DNA of 64,000 nt from Nocardia sp. NBC_01730 (GTDB lineage Bacteria > Actinomycetota > Actinomycetes > Mycobacteriales > Mycobacteriaceae): contig NZ_CP109162.1 in the NCBI RefSeq assembly GCF_035920445.1, forward strand, positions 6,262,001-6,326,000. Reading direction: 5' to 3'. The translations under genes were made by a program, and so were the position numbers. Positions 26,470 to 37,316 of the stretch are shown one piece after another; within the stretch, counting starts at the first letter, position 1; each line of letters starts with the position of its first letter. A model generated the notes under the pieces. It worked only from the letters and a program-made list of their open reading frames with translations, ran no database searches and was not told the DNA's origin.

Positions 26470-27408
26470 ATGGTTTTGTCAGCCGAGCCGGCCACGCCCG
26501 GGCCGCCGATGGCACTGGAGCGACTGCGCGTGCTGCGTGAGCTTGCCGATCGTGGAACCGTCGCGGCTGTCGCCGCCGCGCTGTCGATGACTCCGTCGGC
26601 GGTGTCGCAGCAGCTCAAGGTACTGGCCAGGGAGGCGGGCGTCGCCCTGCTCGAACCCGACGGAAGGCGGGTCCGGCTCACCGATGCGGGCCGCGCGCTG
26701 GTGATGCGCGCCGACGAGGTGTTCGCGGCTATGGATCGCGCGGTCGCCGAAATGGCGCACTATCGCGGCTCGCCGCGTGGCCGGGTGCGCGTCGCGGTGT
26801 TCCCCTCGGGCGGCGCGTTGCTGCTGCCGCACGTGCTGCCCGGCCTGGCGGACAGCGGTGTCGACGTAGTCGCACGGGACGAGGATGTGCCCCCGTCCGA
26901 TGTGGCGCGGCTACTCGCCGACTACGACGTGGTGCTGACCCATCGCGACGAACGCGCCGCGCCGATCGCCGACCCGCGCGTCGCGACCCGGGTGCTCATG
27001 CGCGAACCGATCGATGTCGTCGCGGCGCCCACGCATCGGCTTGCCGGTCGCACGGCCGTCACGCCGGAGGAACTGGCCGACGAGACGTGGCTGAGCGTAC
27101 GTGGCGGTTTCCCGGTCGACGACGTGCTCCGCTCGATCGCCACCATAACCGGAGTTCAACCGCGAATTGCACAGCGACTCAACGATTTCCGCGTCATCGA
27201 AGCCCTGGTGGCCACGGGCTACGGTGTGGCGCTGATGCCGCGCTACGCGGTGGGAGATCCGGATCTGTCGGTGCTGCGCCTCTCGGATGTCCGCGCCGCC
27301 CGCAGGTACGAACTGGCGACCAGGCCGCGTGCCGACAACCGTCCGGCCATTGCCGCCGTGCTCGCGGCCTTCGAGTCGGCCGCTGCGATCGTGACGGCGG
27401 ATGCTTGA
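26470..27408 (+). CDS. LysR family transcriptional regulator
   Basis: A 312-aa regulator. The helix-turn-helix is LRVLRELADRGTVAAVAAAL plus SMTPSAVSQQLKVLAREAG; the effector domain runs from ~95 (GRVRVAVFPSGGALLLP) and ends before ~310. ATG 26470 lacks a Shine-Dalgarno but has a -10-like TAGCAT 6 bases upstream; ATG 26509 (MALERLRV) is the alternative and corresponds to the conserved domain start. It is divergent from the EamA exporter and likely controls it. Confidence 0.85.
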   Translation: MVLSAEPATPGPPMALERLRVLRELADRGTVAAVAAALSMTPSAVSQQLKVLAREAGVALLEPDGRRVRLTDAGRALVMRADEVFAAMDRAVAEMAHYRGSPRGRVRVAVFPSGGALLLPHVLPGLADSGVDVVARDEDVPPSDVARLLADYDVVLTHRDERAAPIADPRVATRVLMREPIDVVAAPTHRLAGRTAVTPEELADETWLSVRGGFPVDDVLRSIATITGVQPRIAQRLNDFRVIEALVATGYGVALMPRYAVGDPDLSVLRLSDVRAARRYELATRPRADNRPAIAAVLAAFESAAAIVTADA

Positions 27409-27414
27409 TGGACC

Positions 27415-27545
27415 CAGCCGGACTGTGTCCGCCGGCTGCCTGCCGCCCGGGCCGAGCGAAGGCAGCCGCAGATCAGACGCAGCCGGACTGTGTCCGCCAT
27501 CAGCCTGCGTCAGGCGGGGTGAAGGCGAGGCAGCCGCCTGGCCAG
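27415..27545. repeat. imperfect 65-bp tandem repeat with hairpins between convergent genes
   Basis: CAGCCGGACTGTGTCCGCC occurs at 27415-27433 and again at 27480-27498, 65 bp apart; the rest of the unit is similar but diverged. The first unit has a perfect 9-bp stem CGGCTGCCT (27433-27441) / AGGCAGCCG (27460-27468); the second has GCCTG-CGT-CAGGC. It lies between the stops of the LysR gene (+) and the MinD-like gene (-), so it may terminate both. It shares the theme CAGCCTGCGT with the fadA-fadB repeat. Confidence 0.65.
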
Positions 27546-27632
27546 CCGACGTCGACGACACGCTGCTGTGCAGCGGAACTCGCGACCTGCGACTGGGTCC
27601 GCTTGCGGGGCGTCGGACCGGTCGAACCGGGA

Positions 27633-29354
27633 TCACATCCCGGGCGGCCCCTGGTACCGGTAGGGATGCTGCGGCTGCGAGCCGATGTACTCGAAGTCGT
27701 CGGCCACCATCGCAGCCAGCTCCAGCAGCGCCCGCTGCGTCGGCTTGCTCACCAGCTCGAGGTCGATCTCCGCGCCCTCGGCGAGGTGGTCGTCGAACGG
27801 CACCACCTGTACCGCGCGGGTGCGGTCGAGGAACAGCTTGCGCAGCTGGTCGAGGTCAACGGTGGACGCGCCGCGCCGTGAGGCGTTCACCACCACTACG
27901 GTGCGCTCGACCAAGTTGCGGTACCCGTGGTGGTCGAGCCAGTCCAGCGTGGCCGATGCGCTACGCGCGCCGTCGATCGCGGGCGAGGTGACCAGCACGA
28001 GCGAGCTGGCCATGTCCAGCACGCCCGCCATCGCCGAGTGCATCAGGCCGGTGCCGCAGTCGGTCAGGATGATGTTGTAGAACGACTGCAGTACGCCGAT
28101 CGCCTTGCGGTAGTCCGCCTCGCTGAACGCCTCGGAGACCGCCGGATCCTGTTCGCTGGCAAGCACTTCCAGTCGGCTCGGTGCCTGCGAGGTGTGCGCC
28201 CGCACGTCCGAGTACCTGGTGATGTGGTCGTCCTCGAGCAGGTTGCGCACGGTGGAGCGGGTCTGCCGCGGCACCCGGTGCGCGAGCGTGCCCAGGTCGG
28301 GGTTGGCGTCGATCGCGATGACCCGGTCACCGCGCAGCGACGCGAATGTAGAGCCGAGGCCGACTGTGGTGGTGGTCTTGCCGACGCCGCCCTTCAGCGA
28401 GAGGATCGCGATCCGGTAGTCACCGCGGACCGGCTGGTTCACCCGCTCTACGAGGTCGCGGTAGACGAGGTCGGCCGCCGACTCACCCGGGTTGATCATG
28501 CCGCCGGAGGCCTTGTGTACCGCACGGCGCCACCCGCTGCGCGGCGACCTGCGGGCCCGTTTGAGCAGGTTCAGATCATTCACCGAGTGTCCCGGCTGGC
28601 CGGGCTGCGGCACATGCTGCGGCTGGAACGGCTGCGCGGACTGGTGCGGATTCGGTCCGCCTTGCCCGCCTTGCCAACTCAGCCCCGGAGGCTGTCCGAT
28701 CGGAGGCGGCGGCTGATACGAGGGTGGCGGTTGAAGCGAGGGCGGCGGCTGATGCGAGGGCGGCGGCTGATGCGTCACCGGCGGAGGAGGCGGCGCCCAG
28801 CTGTAGATCGGGCCGCTCGGCTGATCGGACTGTGGCGCACCGGCTTCCGGAGGTGGGGCGTCCTGGGGCGCTCGCCGCACCAAGCCGTCATTGCCGATCT
28901 CCTGCTGGAAGTACTCGTTGTAACCGGAGTTCGGCCCCTGCGGCTCCGTCGGCGGGGGACTGGGCTGGCTACCGCTCGGGCCGGATGACGGCTGGAACGC
29001 GCCGGCCGCGTACGGCTCCGCTGGAAACGTCGGCTGCGCGTACGGTCCGGAGTTCGGCTGGGCGTACGGGTCATACGATTCGGGTCCGAGCAATGGGCCG
29101 TAGCCCTGTGCGGGACCTGCGGTCTGCGGGTAGGCCGTGGTCTGGTCGATCGAACCCTGCGGCTCGGGCGGTCCCTGATCGGCGTCCGGCTGGTCGGGCG
29201 CATCCGCCACGTCGGTTTCCTTCGCTTCCGCGCCGCCGGTTTGCTCGGTCGACGGGTCGGCGGCCGATGACTCCGCCCCGGTGACGTCGGCCGTGTCCAC
29301 GGAATGACTCTGCAGCCAGGGCGGAGAGGTCGGGTTCTGGTCGTCTGGTGTCAC
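27633..29354 (-). CDS. MinD/ParA-like P-loop ATPase with Pro-rich N terminus (EspI-like)
   Basis: A 573-aa protein. Residues 1-~270 are disordered, acidic and then Pro/Gln-rich, with repeats of the type QPPPS. Residues ~310-560 are a deviant-Walker MinD-type ATPase: ILSLKGGVGKTTTTVGLGS, VIAIDANPDLGTLAHR, NIILTDCGTGL. This arrangement matches the EspI-like and similar ATPases associated with type VII secretion in mycolata, although no ESX core gene is adjacent here. GTG 29354 has GGGGGAACC upstream. It converges with lysR and lies downstream of leuA on the same strand, with a 212-bp gap. Confidence 0.78.
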   Translation of the reverse strand: MTPDDQNPTSPPWLQSHSVDTADVTGAESSAADPSTEQTGGAEAKETDVADAPDQPDADQGPPEPQGSIDQTTAYPQTAGPAQGYGPLLGPESYDPYAQPNSGPYAQPTFPAEPYAAGAFQPSSGPSGSQPSPPPTEPQGPNSGYNEYFQQEIGNDGLVRRAPQDAPPPEAGAPQSDQPSGPIYSWAPPPPPVTHQPPPSHQPPPSLQPPPSYQPPPPIGQPPGLSWQGGQGGPNPHQSAQPFQPQHVPQPGQPGHSVNDLNLLKRARRSPRSGWRRAVHKASGGMINPGESAADLVYRDLVERVNQPVRGDYRIAILSLKGGVGKTTTTVGLGSTFASLRGDRVIAIDANPDLGTLAHRVPRQTRSTVRNLLEDDHITRYSDVRAHTSQAPSRLEVLASEQDPAVSEAFSEADYRKAIGVLQSFYNIILTDCGTGLMHSAMAGVLDMASSLVLVTSPAIDGARSASATLDWLDHHGYRNLVERTVVVVNASRRGASTVDLDQLRKLFLDRTRAVQVVPFDDHLAEGAEIDLELVSKPTQRALLELAAMVADDFEYIGSQPQHPYRYQGPPGM

Positions 29355-29566
29355 GGTTCCCCCATCTGCTCGGGAATTCGAGCAGAGAGCTCGGCGCTTG
29401 AGTGCGGATCCACGCTAGCACGGGGTTCGATGCCTCGTGTCGCGGTATCCGCGGCGGACGGGCCGAGCGACACACGGCCCACATGTGCCCTCCGCCAGCA
29501 AGATCGAGAGTCGGGCGCCGGGCAGTCGACCTGCCGCGGCACCCGGCTCTCACGCCGTCCCCGGAA

Positions 29567-31447
<1,881 letters not shown>

Positions 31448-31463
<16 letters not shown>

Positions 31464-31489
31464 CGGCCGAGAAGAAGTGCCCGCTGCAT
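31448..31489 (-). CDS. leucine leader peptide upstream of leuA
   Basis: A 13-codon frame encoding MQRALLLGRRDGV, with three consecutive Leu codons (CTT CTT CTC, 31477-31469), ends with TGA 88 bases before leuA. A -10-like TAAACT (31505-31500) is 10 bases upstream of its ATG, so the transcript would begin almost at the start codon. Leu-rich leader peptides ahead of leuA are an established actinobacterial control device. The peptide's position relative to the hairpin is what attenuation requires. Confidence 0.75.
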
Positions 31490-31604
31490 GATGTCGGCGA
31501 GTTTACCGTGCCGCCATACCGCCGGGAAGGGCGGTCCGGTCGTCGGGGCATCCGACAACACCGCTAGCGTTCGGTCCGATAGTGGGACGTCGGAGGATTT
31601 TGCT

Positions 31605-32372
31605 ATGACCTGGCTGGAGCAACTGGCCGTCTTCGGTGCGGGCATCGCGGCGGGCGGTATCAACACGATCGTCGGCTCAGGCACCTTGATCACCTTTCCC
31701 GTTCTGCTCGCGTTCGGCGTGCCGCCGGTCACCGCGAACGTCTCGAACACCATAGGCCTGGTCCCCGGCTCGCTCAGCGGTGTGCACGGCTACCGTCGCG
31801 AACTCGTCGGCCAGCAGGCCAGGCTGCTGCGGCTGGGTACCGCGTCCTTGCTCGGCGGCATCACCGGGGCTGTGCTGCTGCTCGTGCTGCCCGCGGATGC
31901 GTTCAAGGCTATCGTGCCGATTCTGATCATCGCGGCACTTGTGCTGGTTGTGGTGCAGCCGCGGCTGGCGCGCTGGGTCAAGCGACAGCGGGAGAACGAC
32001 GGCACTCCGGCCCCGGCACACGGCGGTCCGATCCTCTTCGCCGCGATTTACGCGACGGGTGTCTACGGCGGGTACTTCGGCGCCGCCCAGGGCGTGCTGC
32101 TGATCGGGTTGCTCGGCGTCTTCGTGCACGAGGACATCCAGCGCCTCAATGGAGTGAAGAACGCGCTCGCGCTGATCGTGAACGGGGTTTCCGCCCTGAT
32201 CTTCATCGTGGTGGCGGACGTGAACTGGCGGGCGGCTGTGCTGATCGCGCTCGGTTCGATCATCGGTGGTCAGCTCGGTGCGCGGATGGGCAGGCGGATG
32301 CCGCCGACCGTGCTGCGCGCGGTCATCGTCGTGGTCGGCGTCATCGCGGTGGTCCGGTTGTTGTCGTCCTAG
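31605..32372 (+). CDS. sulfite exporter TauE/SafE family permease
   Basis: A 255-aa membrane protein with about eight hydrophobic helices. TauE/SafE signatures are GAGIAAGGINTIVGSGTLIT, FPVLLAFGVPPVTANVSNT and, in the second half, GVYGGYFGAAQGVLLI. Family members move sulfite, sulfoacetate or other small anions; substrate unknown here. ATG 31605 has GGAGG 8 bases upstream. It is divergent from leuA, and its stop codon TAG overlaps on the other strand the stop of a decayed tnpA, showing that an IS inserted or decayed exactly at its 3' end. Confidence 0.85.
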   Translation: MTWLEQLAVFGAGIAAGGINTIVGSGTLITFPVLLAFGVPPVTANVSNTIGLVPGSLSGVHGYRRELVGQQARLLRLGTASLLGGITGAVLLLVLPADAFKAIVPILIIAALVLVVVQPRLARWVKRQRENDGTPAPAHGGPILFAAIYATGVYGGYFGAAQGVLLIGLLGVFVHEDIQRLNGVKNALALIVNGVSALIFIVVADVNWRAAVLIALGSIIGGQLGARMGRRMPPTVLRAVIVVVGVIAVVRLLSS

Positions 32373-32590
32373 ACGGGCTGGTCCTGCAGCTGGATAGTGC
32401 CGCAATACCGAAATCGGGCCGCTGTCAGCCGATCCGGCGAAGTAGGAGCCCGACCACAACCGCTGAGTGCGCCAGTAGTGACGCACCACGTCTGGGAATT
32501 CCTGCTGAAGCCTTCGGGAAACACGCCTTTGACGGAGTTCACCAGATTCGAGGGCCCACCACCGGTGGGAAGTTCACCGGCAACTTCCCG
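32369..32590 (-). pseudogene. IS200/IS605-family tnpA relic, multiply frameshifted
   Basis: Minus-strand fragments in shifting frames match the end of an IS200-type Y1 transposase: LPVNFPP, LVNSVKG, then LQQEFPDVVRHYWRTQRLW and SGSYFAGS, then ISVLRHY containing the catalytic-helix Tyr region, then QLQDQPV and TAG. At least three frameshifts separate these pieces (for example near 32501 and near 32388). No start or upstream half was found. The remaining bases to the next gene (32591-32718) hold nothing recognised apart from its ribosome site. Confidence 0.7.
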
Positions 32591-32718
32591 CCCCCGGCGC
32601 GACCTGCCGGGCCGACGAGCCGCCGTTCGGCGCCTAGGTTCCGCGCGAATAATTGTTCACCGAACGGGAATGCCGGTAATCTGCGCACCGCTAGAACCTG
32701 ATGACGGAGGTACCTGGG

Positions 32719-34338
32719 TTGCGTAGACGCGCCTTCTTCAAGGCGGCGGGCAGCGCCGCGCTGCTCGGTGTTGCTGGATCGTCCTTCGGCACGAGCGTCG
32801 CATCCGCTGATCCCATGTGGGAGGGGCTGTTTCGCACCTGGGTGCCGGAGATATTCGCGCCGCTTCCCGACCCGCCCGAGCACTCGCCCGCGATCGTGAT
32901 CGGCTCCGGCTTCGGTGCCGCGGTGACGGCGCTGCGCCTTGCCCAGGCCGGGATCGCCAACACCGTGCTGGAACGCGGTTCGCGCTGGCCCAACGATCCG
33001 TGGCGGGAGATCTTCACCGGCGACGACCTGCCCGACGGCCGCGGTTTCTGGCATCGCACGCACTTCACCGGCGTCACCAAGATGCCGATCGGGTGCGCCG
33101 ACTTCGGCGGCGTGCTGGATTGCACCGAGTACCCGGGTATCGATGTGTGGCGGGCGGCTGCCGTCGGGGGCGGCTCGGTGATCTTCACCGGAGCCATGGT
33201 CGCCCCGGAACGTCGCTTCTTCGACCACGTCTTCGGCGGCACCGTCGACTACGGCGAAATGGACCGCGTGTACTACCCGCGGGTGCGGGACATGTTGCGG
33301 CTGAGCCCGATGCCCGCGGACATTTACAATTCCTCGCCGTTCGCGCATTCCCGGGCCTGGGACGACCAGGTCCGCAGGGCAGGCTACGAGCCGCAGGCGA
33401 ACGACTCGATCTTCACCTGGGACATCCTGCGCGCCGAGCTCGCCGGAGCCAGCAGGGCCTCGGCCACGGCGGCGCGGAGCAATCTGGGTAACTCCAACGG
33501 CGCCAAGTTCGACCTGAACCAGAACTACCTGAAGTATGCGCAGGACACCGGGCGCAGCCTGGTTTACCCAGGCCATCGGGTCGACGCCATCGCGCAGGAG
33601 GCCGGCGGCCGCTATTCGGTCACCGTGCGGAAACTGGCGCCCAGCGGCGACGTGCTCGCAATACGCACGCTCACCTGCGATCGGCTCTTTCTCGGCGCGG
33701 GCTCGGTCGGCACCTCGGAGCTGCTGGTCCGCGCTCAGGCCATCGGTGCGCTGCCGCATCTCAACGAACACATCGGCGACGGGTGGGGCACCAACGGCGA
33801 CGTGGTGCTCGCCCGTGGCGCGAGTGCGCTGGCCGGCCATGGCCAAGGCGTGCCGAGTGCGAGTCGCATCTTCGACGAATCAGGCGCGCCGCTGACCCTG
33901 GAGAGCTGGTACATCCCCGGCATCCCGTTCGAGACCGGCGCGCTGGCCTCGCTCGGCATGGTTCTCGACCCGACCCGCACCAGGTTCGGCTACGACAGGG
34001 CCACGAACGGCGTAGGGCTCAGCTGGTCCGCGAAGAACCGGGACGACATCGTGGCCGCGGCGAAGGCGGTCGACCACCGGATCGCCGAACGAGCCGGCGC
34101 GCTCCTCGAGTACAGCGCGCTCGGTTACGACGCGAACGCGCTGTTCACCGCGCACCCGCTCGGGGGAGCAGTGCTCGGAAGGGCCACCGACAACTACGGG
34201 CGCGTGCACGGCCATCCCGGCCTGTATGTGATGGATGGCGCCGCGGTGCCCGGCAGCACCGGAACGGTCAACCCGTCGCTCACCATCACCGCATTGGCCG
34301 AGCGCAATATCGAGGCGATCATCCGCGCGGGCCGCTGA
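32719..34338 (+). CDS. cholesterol-oxidase-like GMC oxidoreductase, Tat-exported
   Basis: A 539-aa flavoenzyme. The start is TTG 32719 because GGAGG sits 8 bases upstream and the protein then begins with a clean Tat signal (MRRRAFFKAAGSAALLG, cleavage near ASA/DPM); ATG 32701 is the alternative. FAD motif: AIVIGSGFGAAVTALRLAQA; FAD contact AAAVGGGSVIFTG. C-terminal catalytic motifs are TAHPLGGAVLG (His) and TVNPSLTITALAERN (Asn), as in class I cholesterol oxidases of actinomycetes. A 3-beta-hydroxysteroid substrate is likely but not proven. It is monocistronic and followed 110 bp later by the channel-like gene. Confidence 0.82.
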   Translation: MRRRAFFKAAGSAALLGVAGSSFGTSVASADPMWEGLFRTWVPEIFAPLPDPPEHSPAIVIGSGFGAAVTALRLAQAGIANTVLERGSRWPNDPWREIFTGDDLPDGRGFWHRTHFTGVTKMPIGCADFGGVLDCTEYPGIDVWRAAAVGGGSVIFTGAMVAPERRFFDHVFGGTVDYGEMDRVYYPRVRDMLRLSPMPADIYNSSPFAHSRAWDDQVRRAGYEPQANDSIFTWDILRAELAGASRASATAARSNLGNSNGAKFDLNQNYLKYAQDTGRSLVYPGHRVDAIAQEAGGRYSVTVRKLAPSGDVLAIRTLTCDRLFLGAGSVGTSELLVRAQAIGALPHLNEHIGDGWGTNGDVVLARGASALAGHGQGVPSASRIFDESGAPLTLESWYIPGIPFETGALASLGMVLDPTRTRFGYDRATNGVGLSWSAKNRDDIVAAAKAVDHRIAERAGALLEYSALGYDANALFTAHPLGGAVLGRATDNYGRVHGHPGLYVMDGAAVPGSTGTVNPSLTITALAERNIEAIIRAGR

Positions 34339-34448
34339 GTCCGGAGCGGCGGCGCAACCACACCTACCGGCCCGAATTGCCAGCAGTGCCGAGCGGGTTG
34401 TCGGCGTACTACTGTCGGCGACACCGTTCGGCGTCGAAGGGATCCTCA

Positions 34449-35309
34449 GTGTCCGCTCCCACCACCAGCTCGCGCATAGACAGCTACGGTCTCCGGGAAG
34501 TGTCGGAGCCACAGGACTTTCCACGTAAGCCGCCTACGCTGTGGACCGATTTCCTGATGCTGACGCTGGCCGTGGTTTCCGTGGTGTTGGTCGCCTGGAT
34601 CACCTTCTTCCCGGTCTCCGGCCACACTTATCACACGATCGTGATTGTCGACTGGTCGGTGTGCGCGGTGTTCGCCGCGGAGTTCCTGTGGCGCTGGCGG
34701 CGCGCGGGCTGGCCGTGGACCTTCCCGTTCATCTACTGGTACGAGGTCCTCGGCATGATCCCGGTGACCAGCCCGTTCTTCCGCGGTTTCCGCCTGTTGC
34801 GGATCGTGGTGATCGTCGTCCGGCTCGGCCGGGTGGCCGACCGCGTCTTCGGCGACCGGGTGACCGCCGCGGTGGTGAACCGGTTCGTGGTGACCATCGT
34901 GGACACCATCCGCCGTCCGATGACGATCGCGGTGATGGACGAGGTGGTGCAGGTCCTGCGCACCGGCCACTACACCCGCAATATCGCGGCCGCGCTGGCG
35001 GAGAACCGTGCCGAGCTGGACGAGATGATCGTCGACCTGATCAAGAAGGACCCGCAGGCAGGCCGGGTGCGCTACATCCCGTTCCACGACGAGATCATCC
35101 GGCTGATCGCCGACACGACGTTCCGCATCGTGTTCCAGGTTCTGGAGGATCCGCGCACCGACGAACTCGTCTCGGATATGTTGCGCGAGAACATCGATCA
35201 GATCCGTGACGCGGTCCGCGACGGAGTTCGGGTGCCGCCATCCGCGTATGGTCCGACGCCCGCCGAGAACGGCGTCCGGCACCAGCTCAGTCGTGTGTCG
35301 CGTGCCTGA
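34449..35309 (+). CDS. voltage-gated-channel-like membrane protein
   Basis: A 286-aa protein with an N-terminal hydrophilic stretch and then about four membrane helices (DFLMLTLAVVSVVLVAWITF; IVDWSVCAVFAAEFLWRWRR; PFIYWYEVLGMIPVT). An S4-like helix has regularly spaced Arg (FRLLRIVVIVVRLGRVADR). No pore filter motif is present, so it resembles a voltage-sensor domain with a soluble helical C terminus (~residues 150-286). GTG 34449 has AAGGGA 7 bases upstream. Its 3' end overlaps the convergent LtrA gene by 23 bp. Confidence 0.65.
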   Translation: MSAPTTSSRIDSYGLREVSEPQDFPRKPPTLWTDFLMLTLAVVSVVLVAWITFFPVSGHTYHTIVIVDWSVCAVFAAEFLWRWRRAGWPWTFPFIYWYEVLGMIPVTSPFFRGFRLLRIVVIVVRLGRVADRVFGDRVTAAVVNRFVVTIVDTIRRPMTIAVMDEVVQVLRTGHYTRNIAAALAENRAELDEMIVDLIKKDPQAGRVRYIPFHDEIIRLIADTTFRIVFQVLEDPRTDELVSDMLRENIDQIRDAVRDGVRVPPSAYGPTPAENGVRHQLSRVSRA

Positions 35310-36507
35310 TCTCGTCCCTCGGCTGCGCGAATCGGACGGTCTCCCAAGCGATCAGCGCGATCAGCACCACGCAGAGCAGCGCAAGTGATGCCAGTGCGGG
35401 CAGCGCACAGGCCAGCGGGAGGAGTGCGAGCAGCACCACGACGGTGACCACTCGGGACACTGTGACGGTGCCCGTCGCGTAGTGCTTGAAACCGACCAAC
35501 GCGATCAGATACACCACCACACCGCCGTAGAGCGCGTACAGCGGAATTCCATACAGCGCGTCCGTCAGGGTGTGGTGCGACGAGTCGCCGACGTAGTAGA
35601 GCACTTTCTTCAGTCCGAGTGACAACCCGATGATCCCGACGATCATCGGGAAATGCCAAAAGGTATAGGAACCCCGCGCGATCTTGATCTGTCGCGCACC
35701 CTCGGCGCGCACGAGTTCGTGTTCCACCGACAGGGCGGCCACGTCGAAATACGCCCACCACAGCAGCCCGGAAATAGCGAGACCCAGCATCGAGCCGACC
35801 GCGATCGGCCAGGAGATCGGCAGCCCGGCCACTCCGATGCCGATCGAAACGATCGATTCACCGAGCGCGACAATGACGATCAACCCGTATCGCTCGGCGA
35901 AATGGGTGGCCGAGTTCAACCGCCAGTCGGTGCCGGCGAACAGCGTCCACAGATAGTCACCCGCGATGGCGGCGATCCACAAGACGATCTGCACGACACC
36001 CGATGTCATCGCCGCGATGACCAGCAGCGTGGTGCCGATGGTGATCGAGCCGAGCGCCCAGCGCAGCACCTGGTTGCGCAGTTGCGAGTCCTCGGAACTG
36101 GCCAGCCAGTACATACCGACGTGTACCAGTCGCACGATCAGGTAGGCGATCGCGAAAACCAACGGACCGAACCAGCCGCCGGGCAGGTCGCGGAATGCCT
36201 CGGGAATGGTGAGCGCGGCGATGAACCCGCCGCCCATCGCGGCGAACATCGCGACCCGTGCGATGCCCTCGTCCGCGCGGACCGTGTTGCCGAGCCAGGA
36301 ATAGGCGATCCACAGCCACCACATCAGGGCAAGCACGAGCAGCGCACGCAGCATGTTCTTCGCGCTGGTCTCCTCCGCGGCCAGGTCGGTGACCATGGTG
36401 AACGCGAAGACGAGCACCAGGTCGAAAAACAGCTCGAGCTGGGTTACCGAGGCGCCTTCGGCCACCGGCTGGAACCGAACCCGTTTGGAACCGATCATGG
36501 TGCACAT
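35287..36507 (-). CDS. low temperature requirement protein A (LtrA) family
   Basis: A 406-aa polytopic membrane protein with about ten to twelve helices. The family hallmark VTQLELFFDLVLVFAFTMV is near the N terminus, followed by WWLWIAYSWLGN and, later, AERYGLIVIVALGESIVSIG and TFWHFPMIVGIIGLSLGLK. The function of LtrA is unknown; in Listeria it affects cold growth. ATG 36507 (or 36498) starts it, with GGGGTG upstream. The 204-bp gap to the next gene is a divergent promoter region. Confidence 0.9.
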   Translation of the reverse strand: MCTMIGSKRVRFQPVAEGASVTQLELFFDLVLVFAFTMVTDLAAEETSAKNMLRALLVLALMWWLWIAYSWLGNTVRADEGIARVAMFAAMGGGFIAALTIPEAFRDLPGGWFGPLVFAIAYLIVRLVHVGMYWLASSEDSQLRNQVLRWALGSITIGTTLLVIAAMTSGVVQIVLWIAAIAGDYLWTLFAGTDWRLNSATHFAERYGLIVIVALGESIVSIGIGVAGLPISWPIAVGSMLGLAISGLLWWAYFDVAALSVEHELVRAEGARQIKIARGSYTFWHFPMIVGIIGLSLGLKKVLYYVGDSSHHTLTDALYGIPLYALYGGVVVYLIALVGFKHYATGTVTVSRVVTVVVLLALLPLACALPALASLALLCVVLIALIAWETVRFAQPRDEIRHATHD

Positions 36508-36711
36508 CGTCGCACCCCGGTCGATTCGACGTCGGTTCGATTCGCCGCTCGATGCTCGATTTCACGCGAGGCGCGCGCTCACCTTTTGTTATGCGCTATC
36601 GACCTGGAAGGTTCAACCGAAGCGGATCCGACGCTGGGACCATCCGCCTACTATCGGAAACGAATCGGTGCACGGACGGTGTGAGGCCGTCCGTCGGGGC
36701 GGGAGGTTGTC

Positions 36712-37059
36712 ATGAAATATGCCGAACTACTGGGGCAAGCGCGAGACGCGATCACCGTGCGCCGGGTTTTCGGGGAGCCGTACGAATCCGACGGGGCCCT
36801 GGTAATTCCCGCCGCCTCGGTCGGTGGCGGCGGTGGCGGGGGTGGTGGCACCGGCAACGGCGCCGACGGTCAAGGCGAGGGCGAAGGCCTGGCCTTCGGC
36901 ATGGGTGCCAAGCCCGTCGGCGCGTTTGCTCTGCGTGACGGACAGCTCACCTGGCACCCGGCCGTGGACGTCAACGCGATCATCGCGACGGTCGGCAATG
37001 TGCTGATCGCCGGGATCGTTGCCTTCGCGGTGGTGCGCCTCGGCAGGCGACGCGCCTAG
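36712..37059 (+). CDS. GerW/YtfJ family protein
   Basis: A 115-aa protein. RRVFGEPYESDGALVIPAA is followed by a run of nine Gly and further Gly pairs, then GAKPVGAFALRDGQLTWHP and a C-terminal membrane helix (IIATVGNVLIAGIVAFAVV). This is the layout of the spore-germination GerW (YtfJ) family, which is also widespread in non-sporulating actinobacteria where its role is unknown. ATG 36712 has GGGAGG upstream. Convergent with the DUF1918 gene, 1 bp apart. Confidence 0.85.
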   Translation: MKYAELLGQARDAITVRRVFGEPYESDGALVIPAASVGGGGGGGGGTGNGADGQGEGEGLAFGMGAKPVGAFALRDGQLTWHPAVDVNAIIATVGNVLIAGIVAFAVVRLGRRRA

Positions 37060-37060
37060 C

Positions 37061-37252
37061 TCAGTTCGCTACGTCGTGCTCGACGATCGCGTCGGGTCCG
37101 GGATACACCAGCGATTCGTGGCCGTCGGTGAAGCGCACCACGTAGGGTGGCGTCCCGTCCGGCCCGCGGACCTCGATGATCTCGCCCTGGCGGTCCCCTT
37201 CTCCCACAACGTGGCCGTGCACGCAGAGTCGGTCTCCGACATTCGCCATCAT
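37061..37252 (-). CDS. DUF1918 domain protein
   Basis: A 63-aa protein: MMANVGDRLCVHGHVVGEG, IIEVRGPDGTPPYVVRFTD, SLVYPGPDAIVEH. This is the complete small DUF1918 (SH3-like) domain common in actinobacteria; function unknown. ATG 37252 or 37249 starts the domain; the open frame reaches 37324 but the added residues are not domain-like. It lies 64 bp downstream of the tetR gene on the same strand. Confidence 0.85.
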   Translation of the reverse strand: MMANVGDRLCVHGHVVGEGDRQGEIIEVRGPDGTPPYVVRFTDGHESLVYPGPDAIVEHDVAN

Positions 37253-37316
37253 CGCCCCATTATCGAACGGAGTGCGGCGAGTCACAACCACCCCGGGGCA
37301 GGCGGCGTGGCGCGCC

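Noticed and set aside
27633..29354. Chromosome-partition ParA
   Set aside because: The long Pro-rich N terminus and absence of parB or parS sites point to an EspI-like ATPase instead.
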